Positions 31,198 through 41,250 of a stretch of DNA of 64,000 nt are shown here, in pieces. Origin of the DNA: Catelliglobosispora koreensis DSM 44566 (lineage in GTDB: Bacteria > Actinomycetota > Actinomycetes > Mycobacteriales > Micromonosporaceae). Each line of letters begins with the position of its first letter. Positions within the stretch are counted from its first letter, which is position 1. Location: contig NZ_KB903250.1 of the NCBI RefSeq assembly GCF_000379685.1, positions 248,624-312,623 of the forward strand. Reading direction: 5' to 3'. The position numbers and the translations under genes were made by a program. Under the pieces are notes generated by a model that searched no databases, had not been told where the DNA came from, and saw only the letters and a program-made list of their open reading frames with translations.

Positions 31198-32313
31198 TCA
31201 CTCCCCGGCGACGGTTACCCGCACCGGCTGGTTTGGCTTTTCCTCGGTCTTGAAGGGGAAGCTTTCGCGATCAGCACCCAAATTGCGCGGAAACACCTGC
31301 ACAGCGACGTGAAGGGTGCGGTCCGGAAGGGTCGCCTGGCTGGTCGTGAACGTGACGGTCAAGGAAACTGATCGCCCCGCGGCGATGGGATAGATGCGGA
31401 CGATAGAAGGATACGAAGCCAGATTGATCAGCGGCCCGCCGAAGACGACTCCTACCGAGCCGCTCTCCAAGGTGGACACATTGCGCAACGTCACGGTGAC
31501 CTGTCCCGTGCGCTTGCCGTCGGCGCCCGCTGGCCCAAACGCCAGGACCGATGAGGTGACCTCGATGCCAGCTGCACCCGTCTGGAACCCGAACTCCTGC
31601 GGCCCACTGATCTGCCGGAATTCGCCAGTATCCCAGGCGAATTGGCGGACCTGTGGGTTAACCGGCACACCCAGGTCGGGCGGAATCTCATAGAAGGTCA
31701 CGGCGACCCCTCTGACGAGCGGCTCAATCGCCGAGATCCAGCGTGAGGCGTTTGAGGAAGCCGCGACTCGTCCCTTCATCACTATCTTTGCGGCCGCGTC
31801 CCGCTCAACCACAATGACTTGCTGCTGCTGCATCTGATTTGACACAACGCAGTGCAGCAGAGCCACCGTTTCCAGGACGGCATCATTGTCCACATTAGAC
31901 TGAATCAGGCTCTTGATAGTGATGTTGTTGCCCGGCTTGAGCTCGGTGGAGCACTGAGGCTCCCGGCTCCAAGGCTGCAACTTCAACTTCGCCGCGAAGA
32001 CAGTTTCCTCGTTGAGCGCATCGTCGGTGGCGCTGTCCGTGGGACCGGGCGAAGCCGACGTCGGAGCGGCCGCCGCCTTGGCATTCTGCGAAGGCTGGCC
32101 GCTACCCGGGTCTTTGCGCACCGTCAGGAAATCGGTGGCCGAGGCGACCACGATCGCCAACGCGGAAAGATAGACGGTCAGATAGAACCGACCTTTGACC
32201 GGCGGTGCCCCCGCGACCGGAGGCTCACCTTCAACAGGCTGGAACGCGTTCAGCTCGGGCTTTTCCGTCTCATTCACAGCGTCAACACGCTTGCCCTGCG
32301 GTGACGGTTGCAC
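31198..32313 (-). CDS. Membrane-anchored protein of unknown function
   Basis: 371 residues from GTG 32313; GTG 32277 is an alternative. A cytoplasmic Pro/Glu-rich N-terminus, one helix at about 43-63 (LTVYLSALAIVVASATDFL) and a Ser/Pro/Thr linker lead to an outer domain of about 270 residues. It is rich in beta strands (QVTVTLRNVSTLESGSVGVV, SVSLTVTFTTSQATL) and has two cysteines that could pair. It looks like an Ig-like or NEAT-like fold. I know no family. It lies 5 bp after the YrdB-like gene and 47 bp before the MoxR operon, so it is probably co-transcribed. Confidence 0.7.
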   Translation of the reverse strand: MQPSPQGKRVDAVNETEKPELNAFQPVEGEPPVAGAPPVKGRFYLTVYLSALAIVVASATDFLTVRKDPGSGQPSQNAKAAAAPTSASPGPTDSATDDALNEETVFAAKLKLQPWSREPQCSTELKPGNNITIKSLIQSNVDNDAVLETVALLHCVVSNQMQQQQVIVVERDAAAKIVMKGRVAASSNASRWISAIEPLVRGVAVTFYEIPPDLGVPVNPQVRQFAWDTGEFRQISGPQEFGFQTGAAGIEVTSSVLAFGPAGADGKRTGQVTVTLRNVSTLESGSVGVVFGGPLINLASYPSIVRIYPIAAGRSVSLTVTFTTSQATLPDRTLHVAVQVFPRNLGADRESFPFKTEEKPNQPVRVTVAGE

Positions 32314-32318
32314 CCCAG

Positions 32319-32705
32319 TTAGTGACGCAGGAGCCAGCCGAGGCGGCCCAGCGAGAAAGCCAAGTGCAGCAACAGCAAAGCGCCGAGCACGAGGCCCACG
32401 ACGGGCAGTCCGGCCCAGGCGAACGCGGCCGCCCCACCGCCGAGCACGAGCAGCTCAATCACGAGCCGCAGCCAGCCGGGCACCGGCACCGGGGCGTTGC
32501 CGCTGCGGCTGGGATCACCAGGGACCGCGAACGTTCCCCAGATCGTGGCGACAGCGGCCACGGTGAAAAGTGCCGCCGCACCACCAATCAGGCCACCATC
32601 GGCGAGCCTCCAAGCGCCATAACCGAATCCGGCCAGGGCCGCCAGCTCAAGCACGAAACGCAGCAGCAGATTCCACCCGGGCATCTTGCCGTCGCTCGCG
32701 CTCAC
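32319..32705 (-). CDS. YrdB/DUF2568 family membrane protein
   Basis: 128 residues with four hydrophobic helices. The text WNLLLRFVLELAALAGFGYG, AVATIWGTFAVPGDPSRSG and VPGWLRLVIELLVLGGGAAA matches the DUF2568 (YrdB) family, including the conserved W-x-F-PGDPSR box. Function unknown. The ATG overlaps the uracil-DNA glycosylase stop by 4 bp. Confidence 0.85.
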   Translation of the reverse strand: MSASDGKMPGWNLLLRFVLELAALAGFGYGAWRLADGGLIGGAAALFTVAAVATIWGTFAVPGDPSRSGNAPVPVPGWLRLVIELLVLGGGAAAFAWAGLPVVGLVLGALLLLHLAFSLGRLGWLLRH

Positions 32706-33334
32706 AGCCCAGCCTCTGCTTTGACGAGGGCGAAGACGTCATCAAGCATCGCCGGGGTGAGCTTGCCAGTGAAGATGTTCTGCTGAGACACGTGAAAACT
32801 CCCGATAACCGTTGGCACACCGTCACCGCGCCACAAGGCACCGTGACCAAACGTTGGCCGTGGCCGGGGTGGGCTCACGGAGTACACACTGGACATGGTG
32901 GGCCACCACGCGCCCCAGGCGAACGCGCCCAGAGTGAGCACGACGCGCAACGTGGGTTTGAGGAAACCCACTTCCTGTACCAGCCAGGAAGCGCAAGTGT
33001 CGCGTTCTTCAGGCGTGGGCTTGTTATCCGGCGGAGCGCAGCGGACCGACGCGGCGATCCTTACATCGACCAGTTTAAGTCCATCGTCAATGGACACACT
33101 GAGCGCCTGATTGGCCAGCCCTGCCCGGTGCATCGCGGCGAACAATACGTCACCGCTGCGATCGCCGGTGAAAATGCGGCCGGTGCGGTTGCCGCCATGT
33201 GCGGCCGGGGCCAGCCCGAGAATGAGGATGCGAGCGTCACTGGCACCGAAACCAGGAACGGGCCGTCCCCAATACACCTCGTCTTTGAAGGCGGCCCGCT
33301 TCTCTCGTGCGACTTGTTCCCGCCAGGCGACCAA
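32702..33334 (-). CDS. Uracil-DNA glycosylase, family 5 (UDGb)
   Basis: The ORF from TTG 33334 gives 210 residues. The signature GLAPAAHGGNRTGRIFTGD (motif A region) and the late motif IGSFHVSQQN are those of UDGb, a [4Fe-4S] enzyme that removes uracil, and sometimes hypoxanthine, from DNA. The text upstream of this TTG in the same frame reads LDAQISACRACPRLVAWRE, the conserved N-terminus with two cluster-binding Cys, so the real protein must begin earlier. Between the preceding in-frame stop (33392-33394) and that text there is no ATG, GTG or TTG; ATC 33391 is the first sense codon. It overlaps the stop of the hydrolase gene, which suggests coupled re-initiation. Confidence 0.85.
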   Translation of the reverse strand: MVAWREQVAREKRAAFKDEVYWGRPVPGFGASDARILILGLAPAAHGGNRTGRIFTGDRSGDVLFAAMHRAGLANQALSVSIDDGLKLVDVRIAASVRCAPPDNKPTPEERDTCASWLVQEVGFLKPTLRVVLTLGAFAWGAWWPTMSSVYSVSPPRPRPTFGHGALWRGDGVPTVIGSFHVSQQNIFTGKLTPAMLDDVFALVKAEAGL

Positions 33335-33378
33335 GCGCGGGCACGCCCGGCAGGCCGAGATCTGGGCATCAAGTTTGG

Positions 33379-34062
33379 CTAAAGCGTCGATCTAAAGACC
33401 TCGATCGTGCGAGCCCACGCGCTGGCACTGGCGGCCGCGTCGTAGACCTCTGGACGGTCGTCGTTGAGGAAAGCGTGATGCGTTCCGGGGTAATCGTGCG
33501 TGGTGACCTTGCCGCCCGCCTCGGTGATCGAGCGGACCGCCGTCTGAACCCCTAGCGCCTGCGACGTCCCGTCCTCTTCGGAGCAATGGATGAGCGCCAC
33601 TTTGCCGTCGTAGTTGGACCAAGCCATCGGCATGCGTTCCCACGGGATCGCGGGATAGAAACCAACGGCGGTGGTGATGCGCGGGCTCAGCGTCGCGGAC
33701 CAGAGCGCGAGACTGCCACCCATGCAGAAGCCAGCGACACCGATCTTTTCGCTGGTGACCTCGGCTCGGTCAGCGAGGTAGTCAGCCGCACCGGCGATGT
33801 CTTTGGCGGCCTGATCCATCGCCAGGCCCATCATGAGTTTGCCCGCATGATCGGGCTCTGTGGTCTGGACCCCGTGATATAGGTCAGGCGCCAGCGCGAC
33901 GAAACCGGCTGCCGCGAAACGGTCGGCGAGGCTCTTGATGTGCGGCACCAGGCCCCACCACTCTTGGATCACGATGACCGCAGGTCCGCTGCCTGTCTCC
34001 GGGATCGCCAGATAGCCCTCGCTCGTGCCACCGTTGCTGGCAAAACTTACGAGCTCACCCAC
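33379..34062 (-). CDS. Dienelactone hydrolase family protein
   Basis: 227 residues from GTG 34062, which has AGGAGG at 6-nt spacing. The frame opens at 34188, but that extension would include the terminator hairpin of the preceding gene. An alpha/beta-hydrolase with nucleophile elbow GVAGFCMGGS (Cys), Asp in a late strand (HCSEEDGTSQ), and His in DYPGTHHAFLNDDRPEVYD. The Cys/Asp/His triad is that of dienelactone hydrolases, which open lactone rings in aromatic degradation. Homologues are widespread and often have unknown substrates. First gene of the leftward run ending at 26982. Confidence 0.9.
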   Translation of the reverse strand: MGELVSFASNGGTSEGYLAIPETGSGPAVIVIQEWWGLVPHIKSLADRFAAAGFVALAPDLYHGVQTTEPDHAGKLMMGLAMDQAAKDIAGAADYLADRAEVTSEKIGVAGFCMGGSLALWSATLSPRITTAVGFYPAIPWERMPMAWSNYDGKVALIHCSEEDGTSQALGVQTAVRSITEAGGKVTTHDYPGTHHAFLNDDRPEVYDAAASASAWARTIEVFRSTL

Positions 34063-34157
34063 ACTCGTCCTCCTGTCGGTCAGTCGTCGTTGGCTGGTCG
34101 CACAGTGATGGCGTACCGCGTAGCCAACCACACCTGACCGAATCGGGAAAGACACCG

Positions 34158-34193
34158 GCGGCGTGGCGAATGTTACGACCTTCGCCACGCCGC
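34158..34193 (-). terminator. 13-bp hairpin after LppU-like gene
   Basis: GCGGCGTGGCGAA (34158-34170) pairs perfectly with 34181-34193 around a 10-nt loop. It lies 20 bp after the stop of the 34214-34651 gene on the minus strand. The T-run is poor (GTGTCTTTC), which is usual for actinobacterial terminators. Confidence 0.75.
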
Positions 34194-34213
34194 GTTAACC
34201 AATGTTTCGGTGA

Positions 34214-34651
34214 TTAGGCCTTCGGCCCGAGGCAAAGAACCTTGCCCTTGGAGGAAGCCTTGATGGGGTTGTCCTTGCTCAGCAGGAGGTAGGACTCAGC
34301 GCCTTCGACCTTGACACACTCTTCTTCGGCCTCGGCCTGGTTCTTGTTCTCCAGCGTGCCGAGAACTTTCTGCTTGGCGGTGGCGTCGCCACAGTCGACG
34401 ATCTTCACGTCGTTCACGTCCGGTGCCTCGGTCAGGCAGTCGCCGACGCTGGCGTTAGACGGGTCAGACCCGTTGAAGACGGCGGGGAGAACCACACGGA
34501 CGACGACGAATGCGAGGATGGCGACCACAACCGCCACGATGATGCCGACGATCTTCTTGCCGGCGCCACCCTTCTGCGGGGCCGCGGCTGGCTCACCGTA
34601 GGGGGCGGCAGGAGGAGCGGTTTCGGGGGTAGCTGGGTTCTGCTCAGTCAC
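34214..34651 (-). CDS. LppU-like single-pass secreted-domain protein
   Basis: 145 residues. A Pro/Ala-rich cytoplasmic N-terminus and a helix at about 35-58 (IVGIIVAVVVAILAFVVVRV) precede an outer domain with ASVGDCLTEAPDVNDVKIVD, CGDATAKQKVLG, EECVKV and KVLCLG. The four Cys and the text around them resemble the LppU/SCO3897 family of actinobacterial cell-envelope proteins. Probably two disulphides. The next gene upstream is a paralogue in tandem. Function unknown. Confidence 0.75.
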   Translation of the reverse strand: MTEQNPATPETAPPAAPYGEPAAAPQKGGAGKKIVGIIVAVVVAILAFVVVRVVLPAVFNGSDPSNASVGDCLTEAPDVNDVKIVDCGDATAKQKVLGTLENKNQAEAEEECVKVEGAESYLLLSKDNPIKASSKGKVLCLGPKA

Positions 34652-34677
34652 AAGAGGAGTCCTTTGTGAGGGGATGG

Positions 34678-35121
34678 TTATCGGTTGTCCCGGTTTAGCT
34701 TCAGGCAGATCGTGCGCCCCAAACCTTCCGCACTGCCATCAGCGAAGAAGAGGCGTTCGGGGGCACCGGTTTTGAAGCATTCGTCGGCGCCCTGGCGCTC
34801 GGTCTTACCATCCATGACGGACGACACCTTATAGATCGCGTCCGGTTCAAGGCAATTTCGCAGCTCCAAACCGCCAGAGATTTCGATGCTCGTCAGGCAG
34901 TCTCCCGCCTTAATAGCCTCGAAATCATCGGGATCTGGCTCGGCGGCGTCCTTTTCCACCTGCGCGATGGTTTCCTCGATGATGCCGCTCTGCCACAGGT
35001 AAACCCCTATGCCGCCGCAGCAGCACAGCAACACAGCCAAGGCGCCAGCGATGATGCCAAAGATCACCTTGCTGTTCATGCCTGACTTCGGAGAGTGATA
35101 GGGCTGGTACGGCTGCGTCAT
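34678..35121 (-). CDS. LppU-like paralogue
   Basis: 147 residues with the same plan: a Pro/Tyr N-tail (MTQPYQPYHSPKSG), a helix that carries three consecutive Cys (AGALAVLLCCCGGIGVYLW), and an outer domain with GDCLTSIEI, LRNCLEPDAIYKV, ADECFKTG and GRTICLKLN. It keeps the four outer Cys spacing of the neighbour. It is 26 bp upstream of that gene and co-directional, so the pair arose by tandem duplication and is likely an operon. No lipobox is evident. Confidence 0.75.
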   Translation of the reverse strand: MTQPYQPYHSPKSGMNSKVIFGIIAGALAVLLCCCGGIGVYLWQSGIIEETIAQVEKDAAEPDPDDFEAIKAGDCLTSIEISGGLELRNCLEPDAIYKVSSVMDGKTERQGADECFKTGAPERLFFADGSAEGLGRTICLKLNRDNR

Positions 35122-35181
35122 GGGGTTCCCATCGGTGTGGACCCCGAGATTCTGCCAGCTCCGGCCAGATAATGTGACCCC

Positions 35182-36072
35182 GTGACCGAGCCTGTGGCCG
35201 CTATCGACTGTGGCACTAATTCCGTTCGCCTTCTGCTCACTTCACCGGCTGGAGAAATCGCCCGCGAAATGCGGATCGTCCGGCTCGGCCAGGGCGTTGA
35301 CCGGACGGGTCAGCTCGACCCGGCAGCCATTGAACGCACGCGCGCCGCACTAGCCGAGTATCGCGCCCTCATCGACAAGCATCAGATTCACCGGATCCGG
35401 ATGGTCGCCACGTCAGCGACCCGCGACGCTTCCAACGCCGAAGACTTCCGGCAGATGGTCATCGCGACGCTCGGCCAGCCGCCAGAAGTGATCAGTGGCA
35501 CCGAAGAAGCGGCCTTGTCATTCGCTGGCGCGGTCGCTGATCTGCCCACCGGGCCCGACTATCTCATCGTGGACATCGGTGGTGGCTCAACGGAATTCGT
35601 GCGCGGTCAGCGATCCAAGAGCGTGGACATCGGGTGCGTACGCCTGACGGAACGTCATCTGCACTCTGATCCGCCGCGGCCGGAAGAACTGGCACTCGCC
35701 TTGCGCGACATCTCGGCGGCCGTCCACGAGGGTCTTGCGGTGACTGGCAGTCAAGGTGCGCAGCTCGTCGGACTCGCTGGTTCGGTCACGACGACGGCCG
35801 CGATCGCGCTAGGGCTACCCGCCTATGACCGCGATCGCATTCACCACAGCGTGCTGTCTTTGGACGACGTCGAACGGGTCGTCACGCGACTGTCCACAAT
35901 GGACCATGAGCAGCGGGCCGCCATTCCCGTGATGCACCCCGGCCGCGTTGACGTCATAATCGCGGGCGCCACGATCCTGTGCGAAATCATGCGGATCTCT
36001 GGCCTGCCCACGGTCACCGTGTCCGAACACGACATTCTCGACGGGATCGCCGCCTCGATCACAGGTGCATGA
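35182..36072 (+). CDS. Exopolyphosphatase / Ppx-GppA phosphatase
   Basis: 296 residues, the short actinobacterial type. It carries an actin-like ATPase fold with AAIDCGTNSVRLLL (phosphate 1), the second motif YLIVDIGGGSTEFV, and GLAGSVTTTAAIALGL (adenosine site). Members hydrolyse polyphosphate or convert pppGpp to ppGpp, so it links phosphate storage and the stringent response. GTG 35182 is the start. It is divergent from the LppU-like genes, with 60 bp between. Its last 14 bp overlap the convergent acetyltransferase gene. Confidence 0.92.
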   Translation: MTEPVAAIDCGTNSVRLLLTSPAGEIAREMRIVRLGQGVDRTGQLDPAAIERTRAALAEYRALIDKHQIHRIRMVATSATRDASNAEDFRQMVIATLGQPPEVISGTEEAALSFAGAVADLPTGPDYLIVDIGGGSTEFVRGQRSKSVDIGCVRLTERHLHSDPPRPEELALALRDISAAVHEGLAVTGSQGAQLVGLAGSVTTTAAIALGLPAYDRDRIHHSVLSLDDVERVVTRLSTMDHEQRAAIPVMHPGRVDVIIAGATILCEIMRISGLPTVTVSEHDILDGIAASITGA

Positions 36073-36568
36073 GCATGCGGGTGTTGCCAAGCGTGTTTGG
36101 CTTCACCCGCTCCAAACCCAGGAACTCAGCCACACCAACGTCATAGGAACGCAGCAGCTGCTCATAGACCTTCTGCGGCACCGGCGCGCCGTCGATCTCC
36201 TGGAACCCGAACGATCCGAAGAAGTGCGTCTCGAACGTCAGCACGAAGATGCGTTTCACACCAAGTTCACGCGCGTCATCGATCAGCGCGGAAACGATGC
36301 GGTGCCCGATGCGCTGACCGCGCGACTCCCGGTTCACCGCCACCGTGCGGATCTCGGCGAGGTCTTCCCAGAGCACGTGCAAAGCACCGCAGCCGAGCAG
36401 GTTTTCGTCATCGTCGACGGCGACGCGGTATTCCTGGATGTCTTCGTAGATCGCGACAGTGTCCTTGCTCAGCAGCCGCCGCTCACCGCTGTAGTCGTCG
36501 ATCAGGCGCCGGATCCCTTTAGCGTCACGGGTTTTCGCCTTGCGGACCACAGCTTCGACGTCAGACAC
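36059..36568 (-). CDS. GNAT acetyltransferase, ArgA-like (amino-acid N-acetyltransferase)
   Basis: 169 residues forming one GNAT domain. The acetyl-CoA loop is RTVAVNRESRGQRIGHRIV and the C-terminal part has LTFETHFFGSFGFQEID. This is the pattern of the short amino-acid N-acetyltransferases of Actinobacteria (Rv2747/ArgA type) that acetylate glutamate in arginine synthesis; the amino-acid kinase domain of classical ArgA is absent. No other arg genes are nearby, so the substrate is not proven. It overlaps the DUF501 gene by 8 bp. Confidence 0.82.
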   Translation of the reverse strand: MSDVEAVVRKAKTRDAKGIRRLIDDYSGERRLLSKDTVAIYEDIQEYRVAVDDDENLLGCGALHVLWEDLAEIRTVAVNRESRGQRIGHRIVSALIDDARELGVKRIFVLTFETHFFGSFGFQEIDGAPVPQKVYEQLLRSYDVGVAEFLGLERVKPNTLGNTRMLMHL

Positions 36569-37076
36569 AGGGACCCGCAGTCCACCACGGCTCGATCATC
36601 TCGATGACCTCGTCTCCGAGCGGATTGACACCGGGCCCCGCCGCCAAGGCGTGCCCGAGCAACACGTGCAAACACTTGACCCGGTTAGGCATGCCACCGG
36701 CCGAGATGCCCTCGATCTCGGGCACACTTCCGATGCTTTCGCGCCGCTCCAAATAACCTTCATGCGCTTTCTGGTACTCCGAAGCAAGCTCCGGATCCTC
36801 TTGAAGGCGCTGGAACATCTCCTTCATCACCCCGGCCGACTCGAGACGGCTGCACTCAGCGGTCGCTCGCGGACAGGTCAGGTAGTAGAGCGTCGGAAAC
36901 GGCGTTCCGTCGGCCAGCCGTGGCATGGTCTCGACCACATCTGGGCGGCCGCAAGGGCAGCGGTGCGCTATCGCACGGGTGCCGCGTGTTGGCCTGCCGA
37001 GCTGTTTAGCGACCGCCTCGAGGTCTTCCTCGCTCGCCTCGCTCAGCTCCTGAGCGGGCAGCATGCTTCTATCCAT
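36561..37076 (-). CDS. DUF501 domain protein
   Basis: About 171 residues. HRCPCGRPDVVETMPRLADG, FPTLYYLTCPRATAECSRLE and GGMPNRVKCLHVLLGHALA are the conserved DUF501 blocks, with four Cys and one His likely to bind a metal. It sits between ftsB and ppx in nearly all Actinobacteria, which suggests a conserved but undefined role. The chosen ATG (37076) lies inside the ftsB stop region, so translation is coupled; ATG 37064 is an alternative. It overlaps the acetyltransferase start by 8 bp. Confidence 0.88.
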   Translation of the reverse strand: MDRSMLPAQELSEASEEDLEAVAKQLGRPTRGTRAIAHRCPCGRPDVVETMPRLADGTPFPTLYYLTCPRATAECSRLESAGVMKEMFQRLQEDPELASEYQKAHEGYLERRESIGSVPEIEGISAGGMPNRVKCLHVLLGHALAAGPGVNPLGDEVIEMIEPWWTAGPCV

Positions 37077-37563
37077 TAGCAGCGTCCACACTGGACCATA
37101 AGGTCTCGTACCAGTTGGTGGGCTTGGGCGGCGCAGCCGGTTTCCCGGTGTCGAGCGTGCCTTCCCAGACGGGAATCAGCGGTGTCTCACCCTTGCGCAC
37201 CCAGAAAAATCGCTTGCGCAGCTGGATTCTGACGTAGTTTTCGTCTTCCCACTTGGCCGCTTCTTCTTCCAGCGCCTCAATGTGCCGCCGTTGCTGCTCC
37301 TGAGCTTGGCTCATCGCATCGATCTCGGCGAGCTGCGTCAAGTAGACCCGCACGGGATAGGCGTAACCGAGGGCAAGCGCCGCCAGGACAACGAGCAGAA
37401 TCGTCGCGCGTCCCGTGAGGCCACGCTGGCCGGGCGCCCGGGTCCGCTTCGCGGCCCCTTGTGCCGCGGGCCGCCTGACGGCGGCTGGACGTGCACCAGA
37501 GCGAGGTTTGCTGCGGGAGCGGCGAAGAGGGCCAAGCAACGCCCGTTGCCGTCGCTGTTGCAT
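37069..37563 (-). CDS. ftsB: FtsB/DivIC septum formation initiator
   Basis: 164 residues: a long, very basic Arg/Ala/Pro N-tail of about 50 residues, a membrane helix (about 54-72, ILLVVLAALALGYAYP), then a coiled coil (AEIDAMSQAQEQQRRHIEAL, EEEAAKWEDENY) and the ARxxxxxxRKGE-type end (LRKRFFWVRKGETPLIP). This is the FtsB/DivIC domain, which links FtsL and FtsQ in the divisome. It lies 28 bp after the enolase stop, as in most Actinobacteria. Confidence 0.9.
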   Translation of the reverse strand: MQQRRQRALLGPLRRSRSKPRSGARPAAVRRPAAQGAAKRTRAPGQRGLTGRATILLVVLAALALGYAYPVRVYLTQLAEIDAMSQAQEQQRRHIEALEEEAAKWEDENYVRIQLRKRFFWVRKGETPLIPVWEGTLDTGKPAAPPKPTNWYETLWSSVDAANG

Positions 37564-37591
37564 CGGCCCTCTCCCCTCGCTCTACGTGAGC

Positions 37592-39638
<2,047 letters not shown>

Positions 39639-39651
39639 AACGGCTACCTTC

Positions 39652-41241
39652 TCACACGCCAGCCTGCAGAAGAGTCCGCAGGTGGCGCGGTGACGGGGAG
39701 CCATGGGACAGCATCGCGTCGTGCCACTGCCGCAACGGGACATTAGCGGGCTTTAGCCGCGCGATGTCGCGAACTTCGGAGTACCCCACAAAATAGGTGG
39801 ATAGCTGCGTAGATGACAGCTGGGCGCGGCGCCATTTGCCCGCGGCCTCGCCCTCTTCCTGGAAGCCCTTACCCAGCATGAGTTCCATACCGTCCGCTTC
39901 GGACAGTTCCTCGCAGTGCACGAGCTGGTCGAGGATCGCGTTGATCGCCATCCGCAGCTGCATCTTGAGCTGCTGTGCGCGGACAGCCATGCCACCAAAG
40001 CCGTGCTGCACCATCATTTCCTCGGTGTAGACCGCCCAGCCTTCGACGAAGGGACCAGAGAACCCCAGCGCGCGTACGCGGCTGCTGCCCCGGTAGCGCC
40101 GAGAGTGCGCCAGCTGTAGGAAGTGCCCTGGCATCGCCTCGTGCACGGTCAGGTTGCGCACCATGTGGTTGTTGTACTCGCGGAAGAACGAGGTCACCCG
40201 CTCGGGCGTCCAGTCATTCGGCGTCGGGGAAATGCAGTAGTAGGTCGGAACGTGCGCTGGCTCAAAGACACCCGGCGGGTCGCAATAAGCCACGGCGATG
40301 CCCCGGTTGAACTCGGGCATCTCCTGAATGATGCACGGGTCATCGACAAGCGTCACCAGGTCGTGCTCGCGCACGAAGTTAGTCGTGTCTTCGAGACTCT
40401 CCTGAGCCAGGGCGACGATCGTGTCGTTGTCCGGGTGATCGTCGGCCAGCCGGTCGAGCAGCTCGCGGATGTTTCCGTTGGGCGCCAAGTCTTTGAGCTG
40501 TTCGGTGACCTCCTCGACACAAGACCACGCGCGCTTGAGCACCTCGGCGGCTGTCAGCTCGGTGTCGAGCGTGTACCAAAGCTTCGCGTCCCACAACCGG
40601 CGGCCCAAACGTGGATCACGCTCGCCCTCCCGCGAGGCGCACCAGGCGGAGAACTCCTCCAGCGCCTTGCTTGCCGCGTCAGCCACCGGCACGACCCGGC
40701 TCTTGAGGCCAGGCGACTCGGCGAGGAGCTTGGGCAGCTCATCACGGATCATCGAAGCGGTGCCGGTGAACTGCCCGGCCGCAGTCTCCAAGTGAATCTT
40801 CGGGCAGTCTCGCAAAACGCCCCGTGCGACAGCGAGCGCGTCGGGGATCTTCTCCAGTCGCGCGGCGATCGACTCCAGTCGATCCGGCACAGGCGCGAAC
40901 GGCCTGGCCATGAGCGAGTGCAGCAGCGATCCCGGGTTGTGCAGCATCGGGTTCCATTCATACGAACGGGTTTCCGATAGCTCAAAGGTCGACCGCTCCA
41001 CGAGCGACGTCAAAATCGCGTGATCGACCTGCTCGGCCAGCGGCAGCGAGTCACTGTCCAATTGCGACAGTGCGTCCGAGGCGTCACGCAGCATGTTCAG
41101 CTGCGCCAGGACGCCGTCTGGCGAGTAGTCCGGAAGCTCCGTGTCGAACCGGTGATCACCAGCGAATGCGGCGGTAGCAGGACTCTCTTTGAGCATCGCT
41201 TCGACGATGTTTTCGGCGAGCGGCACAAACTCTTGCGACAT
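39652..41241 (-). CDS. DUF885 metallopeptidase-like protein
   Basis: 529 residues with no signal peptide. The central text NLTVHEAMPGHFLQLAHSRR contains HExxxGH, the DUF885 zinc motif, followed by EGWAVYTEEMM with the third ligand Glu. The rest is helical. DUF885 proteins are carboxypeptidase-like zinc peptidases related to M32. Length and motif are complete. It follows mazG by 9 bp and precedes the lipoprotein by 13 bp, so the run 42767-38955 may be one transcript. Confidence 0.88.
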   Translation of the reverse strand: MSQEFVPLAENIVEAMLKESPATAAFAGDHRFDTELPDYSPDGVLAQLNMLRDASDALSQLDSDSLPLAEQVDHAILTSLVERSTFELSETRSYEWNPMLHNPGSLLHSLMARPFAPVPDRLESIAARLEKIPDALAVARGVLRDCPKIHLETAAGQFTGTASMIRDELPKLLAESPGLKSRVVPVADAASKALEEFSAWCASREGERDPRLGRRLWDAKLWYTLDTELTAAEVLKRAWSCVEEVTEQLKDLAPNGNIRELLDRLADDHPDNDTIVALAQESLEDTTNFVREHDLVTLVDDPCIIQEMPEFNRGIAVAYCDPPGVFEPAHVPTYYCISPTPNDWTPERVTSFFREYNNHMVRNLTVHEAMPGHFLQLAHSRRYRGSSRVRALGFSGPFVEGWAVYTEEMMVQHGFGGMAVRAQQLKMQLRMAINAILDQLVHCEELSEADGMELMLGKGFQEEGEAAGKWRRAQLSSTQLSTYFVGYSEVRDIARLKPANVPLRQWHDAMLSHGSPSPRHLRTLLQAGV

Positions 41242-41250
41242 TCCGCAAGG

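Noticed and set aside
34063-34188. N-terminal extension of the dienelactone hydrolase
   Set aside because: The extension includes the terminator hairpin of the preceding gene; GTG 34062 has AGGAGG.
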